This document shows, one piece after another, positions 33,674 through 41,982 of a stretch of DNA of 64,000 nucleotides. The notes under the pieces are model-generated. The model worked only from the letters and a program-made list of their open reading frames with translations. It did no database searches and was not told the origin of the DNA. How positions within the stretch are numbered: the stretch's first letter is position 1; each line of letters opens with the position of its first letter. Source of the DNA: Anderseniella sp963698275 (lineage in GTDB: Bacteria > Pseudomonadota > Alphaproteobacteria > Rhizobiales > Aestuariivirgaceae); the NCBI GenBank assembly GCA_963698275.1, contig CAVOQE010000006.1, forward strand, positions 124,001 through 188,000, in the 5' to 3' direction. A program made the position numbers and the translations under genes.

Positions 33674-35719
33674 ATGGCAGACGGCGGACGCAGCGACGCA
33701 CTTATCGTTTTCACGCCCTCGGGCAAACGCGGGCGTTTTCCGATAGGCACGCCGGTGCTGCAGGCTGCCCGTGCGCTGGGTGTCGACATCGACAGCGTAT
33801 GTGGCGGCCGCGCCATTTGCGGACGCTGTCAGGTCACCCCGTCCATCGGTGATTTCGCCAAGCATGGCATTACCTCGAAACCTGAACACCTGGGACCGAT
33901 CACCAGTGTGGAGATCCGCTACAACGAAAAGCGCGGCCTGAAGGCTGACCGCAGACTGTCGTGCCAGACACTGATGCAGGGTGACTGCGTGGTGGATGTG
34001 CCGCCCGAAAGCCAGGTCCACAAACAGGTGGTGCGCAAGCGCGCTGAGGTGCGCGACATCAAGCTCGATCCCGTTACCAAGCTGTACTACATCGTCGTCG
34101 ATGAACCGGACATGCATCACCCTTCCTCGGATCTGGAGCGGGTGTACAATGCGCTGCGGTCGCAGTGGGGCATTGATAATGTTACGTGCGACCTGGCCAT
34201 CATGCAGGCGCTGCAATCTGCGCTGCGAAAAGGCGAATGGCGCATTACGCTTGCTGTTCATAACCGCATGGCAAGCAAGACAGCCCGCATCACGGCTATC
34301 TGGCCAGGGTTTCATGATCGCGCCTATGGCATGGCCGTCGATGTCGGCTCCACCACGATCGCGGCCCATCTGTGCGACCTGTCCACCGGTGAGATCAAGG
34401 CGTCAGCCGGCCTGATGAACCCGCAGATCCGCTTCGGTGAAGACCTGATGAGCCGGGTTTCATACGTGATGATGAACCCCGGCGGTGACAAGGAAATGAC
34501 CACCGTCGTGCGCGAGGCCCTGAACGAACTGGCACGCCAGGTCGCCGGTGAAGCCGAGATTGATCTGTCCGACATTCTCGAGGTTGTGCTGGTTGGAAAT
34601 CCGGTCATGCATCATCTCATGCTGGGTATTGATCCAACCGAACTGGGCGGTGCTCCGTTTGCACTTGCAACCGGCCTGCCGGTCACCCGCCCGGCGCGTG
34701 AATTCGATCTTGAACTCAACAATGGCGCATATGTCTATGTGCTGCCGTGCATTGCAGGCCATGTTGGTGCAGATACCGCCGGTGTCGTGCTGTCGGAAAG
34801 CCCGCACCTGTCGGAAAGAATGATGCTGGTCGTCGATGTCGGCACCAATGCGGAAATTGTTCTGGGCAACAAGGACCGGGTGCTGGCGTGTTCCTCTCCA
34901 ACCGGGCCTGCCTTTGAAGGTGCGCAGATATCATGTGGCCAGCGCGCTGCTCCCGGCGCCATCGAGCGTTTGCGCATTGACCCTGACACCCTTGAGCCGC
35001 GCTTCAAAGTCATCGGTTGCGATCTGTGGTCGGATGAGCCTGGCTTTGAGGACGAAATTGCGTCTACCGGTGTCACCGGAGTTTGCGGATCCGCGATCAT
35101 CGAAGCCGTGGCTGAGCTTTACCTGTCCGGCGTGATAAACCAGGACGGCCTGTTTGACGGCGCAATGGCTGCAAGATCACCCCGCGTCATACAAACCGGG
35201 CGCACCTTCGCCTATGTCATCCGCGAGGGCGAACCGCTTATTTCCATCACCCAGAACGATGTGCGCGCCATCCAGTTGGCCAAGGCCGCCCTGTATGCCG
35301 GCGTACAGTTGCTGATGGACAAGCTGGAACTGGAAAAAGTCGATACCATCCGCCTGGCCGGCGCCTTTGGCAGCCACATCGATGTCAAGTACGCCATGAT
35401 TTTGGGACTGATCCCCGATTGCGACCTTGCCCATGTGCATTCTGCCGGCAATGCCGCGGGCACCGGGGCGCGCATTGCGCTGCTCAATACGGCTGGCCGT
35501 GACGAAATTGAGGAAGTGGTCAGGCGCATCGAGAAGATCGAAACGGCAGTGGAGCCGAAGTTCCAGCAGCACTTCATCGAAGCCATGGCCATGCCGCACA
35601 AAACTGCGCCATTCCCCAATCTGGCATCTGTCGTGAACCTGCCGCAGATCAAGGAAATCACACCGGTTGGCGCTGATGGCGGCGAAGGCCGTGAACGGCG
35701 CCGGAAGCGGCGCGGCTAG
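33674..35719 (+). CDS. RACo-type reductive activator of corrinoid proteins (ASKHA, DUF4445)
   Basis: 681 residues in the order [2Fe-2S] ferredoxin domain then ASKHA ATPase. The cluster ligands are C43, C49, C52 and C97 (C-x5-C-x2-C-x44-C). The ATPase part has YGMAVDVGSTTIAAHLCDL, VVLVGNPVMHHLMLGI, LVVDVGTNAEIVLGN and IRLAGAFGSHID. RACo proteins use ATP hydrolysis to re-reduce cob(II)alamin that has fallen out of the catalytic cycle. It ends EGRERRRKRRG, the same basic ending as its methyltransferase neighbour. An electron donor could be the small ferredoxin encoded at 43.6 kb. Confidence 0.9.
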   Translation: MADGGRSDALIVFTPSGKRGRFPIGTPVLQAARALGVDIDSVCGGRAICGRCQVTPSIGDFAKHGITSKPEHLGPITSVEIRYNEKRGLKADRRLSCQTLMQGDCVVDVPPESQVHKQVVRKRAEVRDIKLDPVTKLYYIVVDEPDMHHPSSDLERVYNALRSQWGIDNVTCDLAIMQALQSALRKGEWRITLAVHNRMASKTARITAIWPGFHDRAYGMAVDVGSTTIAAHLCDLSTGEIKASAGLMNPQIRFGEDLMSRVSYVMMNPGGDKEMTTVVREALNELARQVAGEAEIDLSDILEVVLVGNPVMHHLMLGIDPTELGGAPFALATGLPVTRPAREFDLELNNGAYVYVLPCIAGHVGADTAGVVLSESPHLSERMMLVVDVGTNAEIVLGNKDRVLACSSPTGPAFEGAQISCGQRAAPGAIERLRIDPDTLEPRFKVIGCDLWSDEPGFEDEIASTGVTGVCGSAIIEAVAELYLSGVINQDGLFDGAMAARSPRVIQTGRTFAYVIREGEPLISITQNDVRAIQLAKAALYAGVQLLMDKLELEKVDTIRLAGAFGSHIDVKYAMILGLIPDCDLAHVHSAGNAAGTGARIALLNTAGRDEIEEVVRRIEKIETAVEPKFQQHFIEAMAMPHKTAPFPNLASVVNLPQIKEITPVGADGGEGRERRRKRRG

Positions 35720-35834
35720 GGTTTCCGCAGAAATCTCTACTGACACTTACCCTCTTGCGAACGGCGCAATTCCTGTCAGAGTCAACACAGGGACAGCTTA
35801 CATCAAAGGACACGAGTGTCCGGGAGGTCACGGC

Positions 35835-36683
35835 ATGCCATTGACCAAGCAAAAGGCGGAGCACTTCGAGCAGCTTCACAATCGCGAAGACAAGATCCTG
35901 ATCTTACCCAATGCCTGGGACAAGGGTTCTGCGCGCATGCTGCAGGCCATGGGCTTTGAAGCCATTGCCACGACCAGTGCCGGATACGCCTTCAGCGTCG
36001 GCAAGCGGGACTGGCCGGGTGAAGTCAACCGCAAGGAGGCGCTGGAACACTGTGCGATGATGGTGAAGGCCACTCCCCTGCCCGTATCGGCGGATCTGGA
36101 AAACGGCTTTGGCGCCCGGCCCGATACGGTGGCCGAGACCATCCGCCAGGCAGCCGCCACCGGGCTGGCCGGTTGCACGATAGAAGACACCACCGGTAAA
36201 CCAGATGAGCCGATTTTCGATTTCACCCATGCAGTGGAACGCATTACTGCCGCCGTCGAAGCGCGCCGGTCGCTCAAGCGGCCGTTCATGCTGACGGCGC
36301 GTGCCGAAAACTTTCTGCATGGCCGGCCTGATCTTGACGATACGATTTCCCGCCTGATTGCCTTTGAGGCCGCAGGCGCCGATGTGTTGTATGCACCGGG
36401 CCTGTCATCCATTGAAGACATCGAGCATGTGTGTGAAGCGGTCACCAAACCGGTCAATGTCGTGATCGGAACAGCGGCCGCGCATTTCACCGTGACGGAT
36501 TTGCTGGAATGCGGCGTGCGGCGGGTTTCCACCGGTTCCTCGTTTGCCCGTGCGGCAATCGGCGGGTTCCTGCAAGCCGCGCGCGAACTGCGCGACAAGG
36601 GGACATTTGAATATGCCCAGTACGCGGCCAGCTTTTCCGAAATTGACAAACTGCTGGAAACGGCGCGGAAGGCGCGGACTTAG
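35835..36683 (+). CDS. Isocitrate lyase/PEP mutase superfamily protein
   Basis: The ATG at 35835 with GGGAGG 7 nt upstream gives 282 residues; an in-frame upstream start adds 56 residues. ICL/PEPM barrel markers are LILPNAWDKGSARM at the start, VSADLENGFG (metal-binding), TIEDTTGKPDEPIFD and MLTARAEN. The family includes oxaloacetate decarboxylases, 2-methylisocitrate lyase and phosphonopyruvate hydrolase. The EDT-type motif favours a C-C or C-P lyase other than isocitrate lyase. It follows the activator gene and may be co-transcribed, though its link to methyl transfer is unclear. Confidence 0.8.
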   Translation: MPLTKQKAEHFEQLHNREDKILILPNAWDKGSARMLQAMGFEAIATTSAGYAFSVGKRDWPGEVNRKEALEHCAMMVKATPLPVSADLENGFGARPDTVAETIRQAAATGLAGCTIEDTTGKPDEPIFDFTHAVERITAAVEARRSLKRPFMLTARAENFLHGRPDLDDTISRLIAFEAAGADVLYAPGLSSIEDIEHVCEAVTKPVNVVIGTAAAHFTVTDLLECGVRRVSTGSSFARAAIGGFLQAARELRDKGTFEYAQYAASFSEIDKLLETARKART

Positions 36684-36696
36684 GGTCAGGACCCTA
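36681..36696. other. Convergent-end hairpin
   Basis: TAGGGTC and GACCCTA with a 2-nt AG spacer overlap the stop codon of the lyase-family gene and reach the end of the convergent isomerase gene. A weak bidirectional terminator is possible, but there is no T run. Confidence 0.35.
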
Positions 36697-37305
36697 GCTG
36701 CTCAGCGCCCGTTCCATGTAATCGATCCGGTCCTGGCCATAGAACATTTCCTCGTCGACGAAGTATGTCGGCGCACCAATAACGCCGCGGATGATGGCTT
36801 CGGTGCAGTTGCGCATCAGTTCGGCCTGCGTGGCATCAGACATGGCTTCGGCGATCAGTGCATCTGCGTCTTTGAAACCGGCTGCCTTTACCAGTTCTGC
36901 CACAACAGCTTCTTCGGCAATATCGCGATCATGCAGCCATAACGCTTCGAGAACCTGAACGCTCAACTGGTCCACATCGCCTGCCTCACCGCGCAGCACA
37001 GCGTTCTGCCCGGCAATAACGATGCCCGACGGCAGTTCAACCGGTCCCATGTGATGTACCGGCTCACGCAATAGCGGAATGCCCAGATGTTCAGCCGTGC
37101 GCAACGCATCATGCATGGCATAATTGCGCAGGATGGCAGGCCGCTTGTGAAACGGTGTCGACTTCAGCGGCTTCATTGTCTCCGACAGCAGAATGGGCCG
37201 ATGCAGTATGCGGCGGTTGTACTTCGCAGCCAGCGCATTGAGCCTGCCCGCACCGAGCAAAGTAAAATTTGACCGGGTGGAATAGTAGTAGTCGATGGTT
37301 TTCAT
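36694..37305 (-). CDS. 2-hydroxychromene-2-carboxylate isomerase/DsbA-like protein
   Basis: 203 residues with the thioredoxin-fold/DsbA helical-insert organisation of the HCCA isomerase group. Its start is DYYYSTRSNFTLLGAGRLN, with Ser where glutathione activates in this group. GVIGAPTYFVDEEMFYGQDR near the end holds the cis-Pro and the YGQDR signature. Such proteins use glutathione to isomerise aromatic catabolic intermediates, but many homologues have no known reaction. It is convergent with the lyase-family gene. Confidence 0.8.
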   Translation of the reverse strand: MKTIDYYYSTRSNFTLLGAGRLNALAAKYNRRILHRPILLSETMKPLKSTPFHKRPAILRNYAMHDALRTAEHLGIPLLREPVHHMGPVELPSGIVIAGQNAVLRGEAGDVDQLSVQVLEALWLHDRDIAEEAVVAELVKAAGFKDADALIAEAMSDATQAELMRNCTEAIIRGVIGAPTYFVDEEMFYGQDRIDYMERALSS

Positions 37306-37595
37306 TGTCGGGGAGTATCCTGCATGGAGAACGACATTCGAACCGACATCCTGTCACGTGCTGCTGCATCCTTCAATAATCAACAGGCGGCACACGAGCT
37401 TGTGTGCTGCTTATCACCCTGCCTCCCGACCAAGTGATGTGGCTTGATTTCCCAATCCGTGCATCGAAGGCGTAGCGTCGGGTCAATAGAACTGGCAAGA
37501 CCACTCATGTTTTCCGGCCAGGCATTGATCATACCTAGCAGGAATGCAGCGAATCCCCCGCCGGTTCCTCCCGAACCGAAAACGAGCAATAGCTC

Positions 37596-37970
37596 ATGTT
37601 TAACTCGATCAACTCGACTACCGTGACCGGACTTGCAATGGCGGGCGCACTCGCCTTCGCAACCCTTGTGTCACCTCCTGCGTCTGCGGCACCTGTGCCA
37701 GGCGCAGCCCTTGCCCAGACAGGTCTTGATACAACCACCGGCAAGGTAACAAAGACGCATGTGCAAAGACGCGGCTTCCGCTCGCGACGTTTCAGCAACC
37801 GCAGATTCCGCTCTCGTCGCGGCTTTCGCAGCCGCGGCTACGGCTTCAGCCGCCACGGCTACTATACCTCTCCTTATTACTATCGCGGTTACGGCTTCCG
37901 CAGAAGCTACGGTTATCGTGGGTATGGCCACGGATTCGGCGGACGTCGGGTCGGCGGTGGCGGCAGGTAA
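37596..37970 (+). CDS. Secreted Arg/Gly/Tyr-rich protein
   Basis: A 124-residue protein with a signal peptide (TVTGLAMAGALAFATLVSPP, cleavage after ASA). The low-complexity mature region contains repeats of RGFRSRR/FSNRRFRSRR in its middle and RGYGF/YGYRGYGHG at its end. No enzymatic motif. Comparable small proteins in Alphaproteobacteria are of unknown role; a structural or envelope role is a guess. The base composition matches the neighbourhood, so it is not clearly foreign. The 290 bp upstream contain no other gene that I trust. Confidence 0.6.
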   Translation: MFNSINSTTVTGLAMAGALAFATLVSPPASAAPVPGAALAQTGLDTTTGKVTKTHVQRRGFRSRRFSNRRFRSRRGFRSRGYGFSRHGYYTSPYYYRGYGFRRSYGYRGYGHGFGGRRVGGGGR

Positions 37971-38073
37971 AGTGGTCTATTCCAGTTCACTTTCGTAATG
38001 CACGACCTCAATAGGTAACCTGATTGAGAACCGGAACGGGAGAATGGCGCGGTCCACTGTCACCGCATCATTC

Positions 38074-38496
38074 TTACATGCTGGCGGCAGCCCACAGCAA
38101 CACAGCGTAGCGACCGGTCTTGGCAACTGCCACGATCATCAGGAAAATCAGGAACGGTGTGCGCAGCAGGCCGGCGATCACGGTCAACGGATCGCCTACG
38201 AACGGCACCCAGCTGAGCAGCAATGACCAGACGCCCCAGCGGGCGTACCAGCGCTCGGCGCGTTGCAACTGGCCGGAATTTGCCGGAAACCAGGACTTCT
38301 CACGCATGCCGGATGCAAATCTGCCCAACCCCCAGTTCACACAGGCGCCCAGCGTGTTGCCCAGGCTGGCCACAGCCAGCAACAGCATATCAGGCGACAC
38401 GCTATTTGCCTGCATCACAAGCAATACGGCTTCCGACTGAGCCGGAAAAATCGTCGCTGCGAGAAAGGCCGACCCGAACAGTATCAGAAGGTCCAA
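38074..38496 (-). CDS. YqaA-type DedA/VTT membrane protein
   Basis: 140 residues with about four hydrophobic helices and the family's SGNTLG/GNTLGACVNWGLGRF and SWVPFVGDPLTVIAGLLR motifs. The latter carries the conserved Pro/Gly-rich re-entrant loop. YqaA proteins are short relatives of the DedA and VTT (SNARE-associated) families, thought to act on lipid flipping or envelope integrity. It follows the binding-protein-like gene on the same strand with a 5-bp gap. Confidence 0.82.
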   Translation of the reverse strand: MDLLILFGSAFLAATIFPAQSEAVLLVMQANSVSPDMLLLAVASLGNTLGACVNWGLGRFASGMREKSWFPANSGQLQRAERWYARWGVWSLLLSWVPFVGDPLTVIAGLLRTPFLIFLMIVAVAKTGRYAVLLWAAASM

Positions 38497-38501
38497 GACA
38501 T

Positions 38502-39224
38502 TTATTCCGGTTGCCGGTTTGCCACGAGATCAATCTCGGCGTCACTGAACCCGAACCCGGCCATCATCCGGCGATGGTCGGGTGAGCCCAGATAAACAGC
38601 CAGCACGGCATCTACCTGTTGGCGCAGTTCACCGTCCTGCCTGCTGAACGCAAACGACCCGAAGGCCGGTTGTTTTTCACTGGCCGGCACCACGACCACG
38701 TCCATGTCCAGCCCGGGATGCTGCTCCAGAAAGCCGGTATGAGCGCGCGCCACACTGGCGTAGGCTTCAGCCTTGCAATCACGAACTGCGTGGCAGGCTT
38801 CGGTGTAGGTTTCGAAAATCAGGATGCGGTCTTCCGGAACGCCAAAGTCCACAGCCGATCGATGTTGGAACTGGTCCCTGATGACAGCCAGCCTGCAGGT
38901 CTTGGAAGCTGCAACGGATTTATAGCCTGACAGGCCCAGGGGATTGCCGGCTGCCGTGAGCAATCCATCGGGCAGCGCCCACACAGGCCGGCTGAAAGCG
39001 GCAATCTGGCGGCGTTCTTCGGTTGCGAACAGGCCGGTGGTCATGCGCCAGCACCCTTCAGCCACGCCCGGCAACAGCTCCGCAAATTCCGTTTCAACCG
39101 GTTCAAACGGCCCTGCGGCGATGGCTTCAAAAACCACCCTGGCAAGTTCGACATCACATCCGGTTACCGTCCCGTCGTCGCGTCTGTGGTTGAACGGCGG
39201 TTCGATCAGATAGGCAAATTTCAT
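38502..39224 (-). CDS. Extracellular-solute-binding family 3 domain protein without signal peptide
   Basis: A 240-residue protein with the two-lobe solute-binding family 3 sequence (MKFAYLIEPPFNHRRDDGTV at the start, GCDVELARVVFEAI, KTCRLAVIRDQF, FSRQDGELRQQVDAVL). The first residues go straight into the first beta strand, so no signal peptide is visible. It either stays in the cytoplasm, is a sensor-like domain, or has a mis-read start. It lies between MttB paralogue 2 (64 bp upstream on the same strand) and yqaA, suggesting an operon. No permease or ATPase gene is adjacent. Confidence 0.7.
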   Translation of the reverse strand: MKFAYLIEPPFNHRRDDGTVTGCDVELARVVFEAIAAGPFEPVETEFAELLPGVAEGCWRMTTGLFATEERRQIAAFSRPVWALPDGLLTAAGNPLGLSGYKSVAASKTCRLAVIRDQFQHRSAVDFGVPEDRILIFETYTEACHAVRDCKAEAYASVARAHTGFLEQHPGLDMDVVVVPASEKQPAFGSFAFSRQDGELRQQVDAVLAVYLGSPDHRRMMAGFGFSDAEIDLVANRQPE

Positions 39225-39288
39225 GAAGCAGTCCGATTTGGTGGTCCGGGGACAATGCAGAATGCCCGACGGCGCTCGACCAGGTCAA

Positions 39289-40857
39289 TCAGAAGTCGGT
39301 CGGCGCGCCGCCTTCTTCGGTACGCCGGGCCACAAACGCTTCCAGTTCTTCTTCAACAGCAGGGTCAATTGCGGGTTTCTGGTAGGTGTCCAACACCTGC
39401 TTCAGGATAACTTGCGCCTTGTCGCTGGCGTGCGGAGAGCCTGCTGACTGCCATTGCTCGAAATTGCGCCAGTCTGAAATCAGTGGCGCGTAAAACGCGT
39501 TTTGATAGCGCGCCATGGTGTGGGCACACCCGAAGAAATGCCCGCCGGGGCCGACCTCGCCCATGGCCTCCAGCCCCAGCGCATCGCGGGTCAGATCCAG
39601 CGGTTGCAGAAACGATTTGACCATTTGTATCAGGTCGCAATCGAGTACAAACTTTTCCAGTGACGCGACAAGCCCGCCTTCCATCCAGCCGGCACCATGC
39701 ATCACCAGGTTGCCACCGCCCATGGTGACCCCCCACAGGGAGAACACGCTTTCATAGGCAGCCTGCGCATCCAGCGCATTGGCGGCACAGGTATTCGAGG
39801 TGCGATAGGGAATGTTATAGCGGCGCGCCAGTTGACCGCCGACCATCGCCGCCTTCATGTACTCCGGTGTCCCGAAGGCCGGTGCGCCGGACTTCATGTC
39901 GACATTGGAGGTGAAGCCACCATAGATGGCCGGGGCACCGGGACGCACAAGCTGGGTGAGTGCAATACCGGCAAGTGCTTCAGCGTTCTGCTGCACCAGG
40001 GCGCCGGCAACAGTCACCGGTGCCATGGCGCCTGACAGTGTGAACGGCGTCACGCACACAATCTGGTTGCGGCGCGCCATTTCGATGACACCCTGCAGCA
40101 TCGGCACATCCATCTTCAGGGGTGAGTTGGTGTTGATGATGGTAAACAGCGACGGCTCGGCTTCCAGCTGCTCATGGCTCACGCCACGGGCAATGCGGGC
40201 GATCTCGATACCGTCGCGGATCCGCTCCAGTCCCAGCGAATAGGCATGGAATGGCTTGTCGGTCATAAGCGCCATGTCTTTCAGCGCCACCAGGTGGCGG
40301 AGAGAGGCATGAACATCGATCGGCTCGACCGGATAGCCGGACATGAAATCAATGCAGTTGAAACTCTGGGCAAGCTTCAGGAATTTTCGAAAGTCTTCCA
40401 GGTTGCCTGACCGCCGACCGTTTTCCAGATCCGAAGAATTCGGTGCCGAAGCCACGGTTCCAAAAGCCAGCCAGCCACCACCAAGCTGGACAGTCTTGTC
40501 CGGGTTGCGCGCGTGGAACGTGAACTCGGACGGCACAGTCGCGATTGCGTTCATGATCACGTCGCCGGGAATGCGCACCCGTTCGCCATCAACACGCGCC
40601 CCTGCCCGCAAAAAATAGTCACGCGCTTCGGGCAGCATGACATCAATACCGATTGTCTCCAGCACTTCCAGTGATGCCAGGTGCAGGCTTTCCAGTTCGT
40701 CCTCGGAGACAATGCGCGCCGGTTCGAACATAAGCCTTGCCTGACCCGGCGCCTGTTGCGCCAGTGTCACCGGGCCTGCATCACCTGCTGCAGCAGCCCG
40801 GCGGGCATCGCCGCGCCTGCGCGACTTGCGCGGTTCTGTGTCTATCGCTTCACTCAT
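39289..40857 (-). CDS. MttB-family corrinoid-dependent methyltransferase, paralogue 2
   Basis: 522 residues, full length for the family, with LHLASLEVLETIGIDVMLPEARD at the start of the barrel, CIDFMSGYPVEPIDVHASLRHL, TINTNSPLKMDVPMLQGVIE, TLSGAMAPVTVAGAL, HGAGWMEGGLVASLEKFV and GEVGPGGHFFGCAHTM. Its N-terminus is basic (RKSRRRGDARRAAAA, residues 9-23). No internal UAG. It overlaps the LysR stop by 4 bp, so the regulator and enzyme are one unit. The substrate (a methylated amine or betaine by family knowledge) is unproven. Confidence 0.88.
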   Translation of the reverse strand: MSEAIDTEPRKSRRRGDARRAAAAGDAGPVTLAQQAPGQARLMFEPARIVSEDELESLHLASLEVLETIGIDVMLPEARDYFLRAGARVDGERVRIPGDVIMNAIATVPSEFTFHARNPDKTVQLGGGWLAFGTVASAPNSSDLENGRRSGNLEDFRKFLKLAQSFNCIDFMSGYPVEPIDVHASLRHLVALKDMALMTDKPFHAYSLGLERIRDGIEIARIARGVSHEQLEAEPSLFTIINTNSPLKMDVPMLQGVIEMARRNQIVCVTPFTLSGAMAPVTVAGALVQQNAEALAGIALTQLVRPGAPAIYGGFTSNVDMKSGAPAFGTPEYMKAAMVGGQLARRYNIPYRTSNTCAANALDAQAAYESVFSLWGVTMGGGNLVMHGAGWMEGGLVASLEKFVLDCDLIQMVKSFLQPLDLTRDALGLEAMGEVGPGGHFFGCAHTMARYQNAFYAPLISDWRNFEQWQSAGSPHASDKAQVILKQVLDTYQKPAIDPAVEEELEAFVARRTEEGGAPTDF

Positions 40858-41786
40858 GCCCGGCTTGTCTCCCTGTCCGTTGCGGGGATGTCCTCGTCAC
40901 TTGCCACCTGCTCAAGCAACCAGTCTTCAAACAGCTTCACCTTGGGCAGCAATCGGTCGGTTGCGCGGCAGGCGAATGTCCACCAGTGCTGGTGTGGCAC
41001 GTCCAGATCAACCGGTTGCAGCAGTCTTCCTGACGCAAGTTCGTCACGGGCATAGGGTCCTATGGTCATGGCGATGCCCTGGCCTGCGACCGCAGCCTCC
41101 TGGGCCAGCAGGTAGCTGTCGAAGGCGAGTGTGCTGGACAGTTTGGTTTCGCCGAGGCCGGCCGCCTTCAGCCACAGCCGCCAGTCTTCCTCGGCCGAAT
41201 AGACATAGAGCAGTTTGTGCCGCAGCAAATCCTGCGGCGTGGCAATGTTGCCGACGCGCGCCAGGTATTCCGGTGAGCAAACCGGTTTCAACCGCGACCG
41301 GAACAGGTTCCGGTAGTGATGATCGTCGCTGCGCTTGCGGGCCAGAATGATGGCGACGTCCGCATTGTCAGCATCAAAATCCCAGTCGAAATAGGATGTG
41401 GACAGCCGCACACGCATGTTTGGATGGCGCCGTTCGAAATCATGCAGGCGCGGCAACAGCCATTTCATCGCCACAGTGACATAGACCTGCACCGTCAACT
41501 CATTGCCCGATGCGCGCGGCCGGATGACCTGGGTCTGGCTTTCAATCTGATCAAACGCTTCCCGGACAGCCGGAAAATAGATCAACCCCGGCCCGGACAG
41601 TTCTGCCCGCTTGCCGTCGCGTGAAAACAGATCCACGCCGAGCACCTCTTCGAGCGCCTTGATCTGGTGACTGATAGCCGATCTGGTGAGGCCAAGCTCA
41701 TCAGCCGCACGACGGAAGCTGCCCAGTCTGGCGGCAGCCTCAAATGCTGTAAGTGCTCGCAAGGGCGGCAGATCTCGCTTGGTCAC
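40854..41786 (-). CDS. LysR-family regulator (GcvA-like) of MttB genes
   Basis: 310 residues with an N-terminal winged helix (LPPLRALTAFEAAARLGSFR, DELGLTRSAISHQIKALEE) and a periplasmic-type effector domain (ELTVQVYVTVAMKWLLPRL; QEAAVAGQGIAMTIGP). The N-terminal sequence is of the GcvA branch, whose members often sense glycine-related or C1 compounds. It is co-transcribed with MttB paralogue 2 and divergent from paralogue 3, and a symmetric operator candidate lies in the gap, so it probably controls both. The ligand is unknown. Confidence 0.88.
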   Translation of the reverse strand: MTKRDLPPLRALTAFEAAARLGSFRRAADELGLTRSAISHQIKALEEVLGVDLFSRDGKRAELSGPGLIYFPAVREAFDQIESQTQVIRPRASGNELTVQVYVTVAMKWLLPRLHDFERRHPNMRVRLSTSYFDWDFDADNADVAIILARKRSDDHHYRNLFRSRLKPVCSPEYLARVGNIATPQDLLRHKLLYVYSAEEDWRLWLKAAGLGETKLSSTLAFDSYLLAQEAAVAGQGIAMTIGPYARDELASGRLLQPVDLDVPHQHWWTFACRATDRLLPKVKLFEDWLLEQVASDEDIPATDRETSRA

Positions 41787-41884
41787 GTTTACTCACCCTG
41801 TTGGCGCCATTGATGTTCGCTGCAGGCAATATCGACCTGAAACTGCTCTGTATCAACAGGAAACAACACCGTAATGGTGAAAAA

Positions 41885-41904
41885 TTCTCAACATGAAATG
41901 AGAA
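41885..41904. promoter_or_regulatory. LysR operator candidate between MttB paralogues 2 and 3
   Basis: TTCTCA (41885-41890) and TGAGAA (41899-41904) form an inverted repeat with an 8-bp spacer, a geometry like LysR boxes. It lies 79 bp upstream of the frameshifted MttB gene and 98 bp upstream of the divergent lysR start. Confidence 0.55.
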
Positions 41905-41982
41905 CTATGCGCTTTCCAAGATTTGCAGAAACGCGCACACTCATGTCCATAATAACAAAGCTCTTAGTCGAGGGAATCGGGA

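Noticed and set aside
32780..34369. A 529-codon open frame on the minus strand opposite the methyltransferase and RACo genes
   Set aside because: It is antisense to two genes with clear motifs; its own translation is rich in His/Arg/Gln with no family signal, typical of a GC-rich shadow frame.
37380..37589. 69-codon frame on the minus strand before the Arg/Gly-rich protein gene
   Set aside because: No homology that I recognise and no ribosome site; probably chance.
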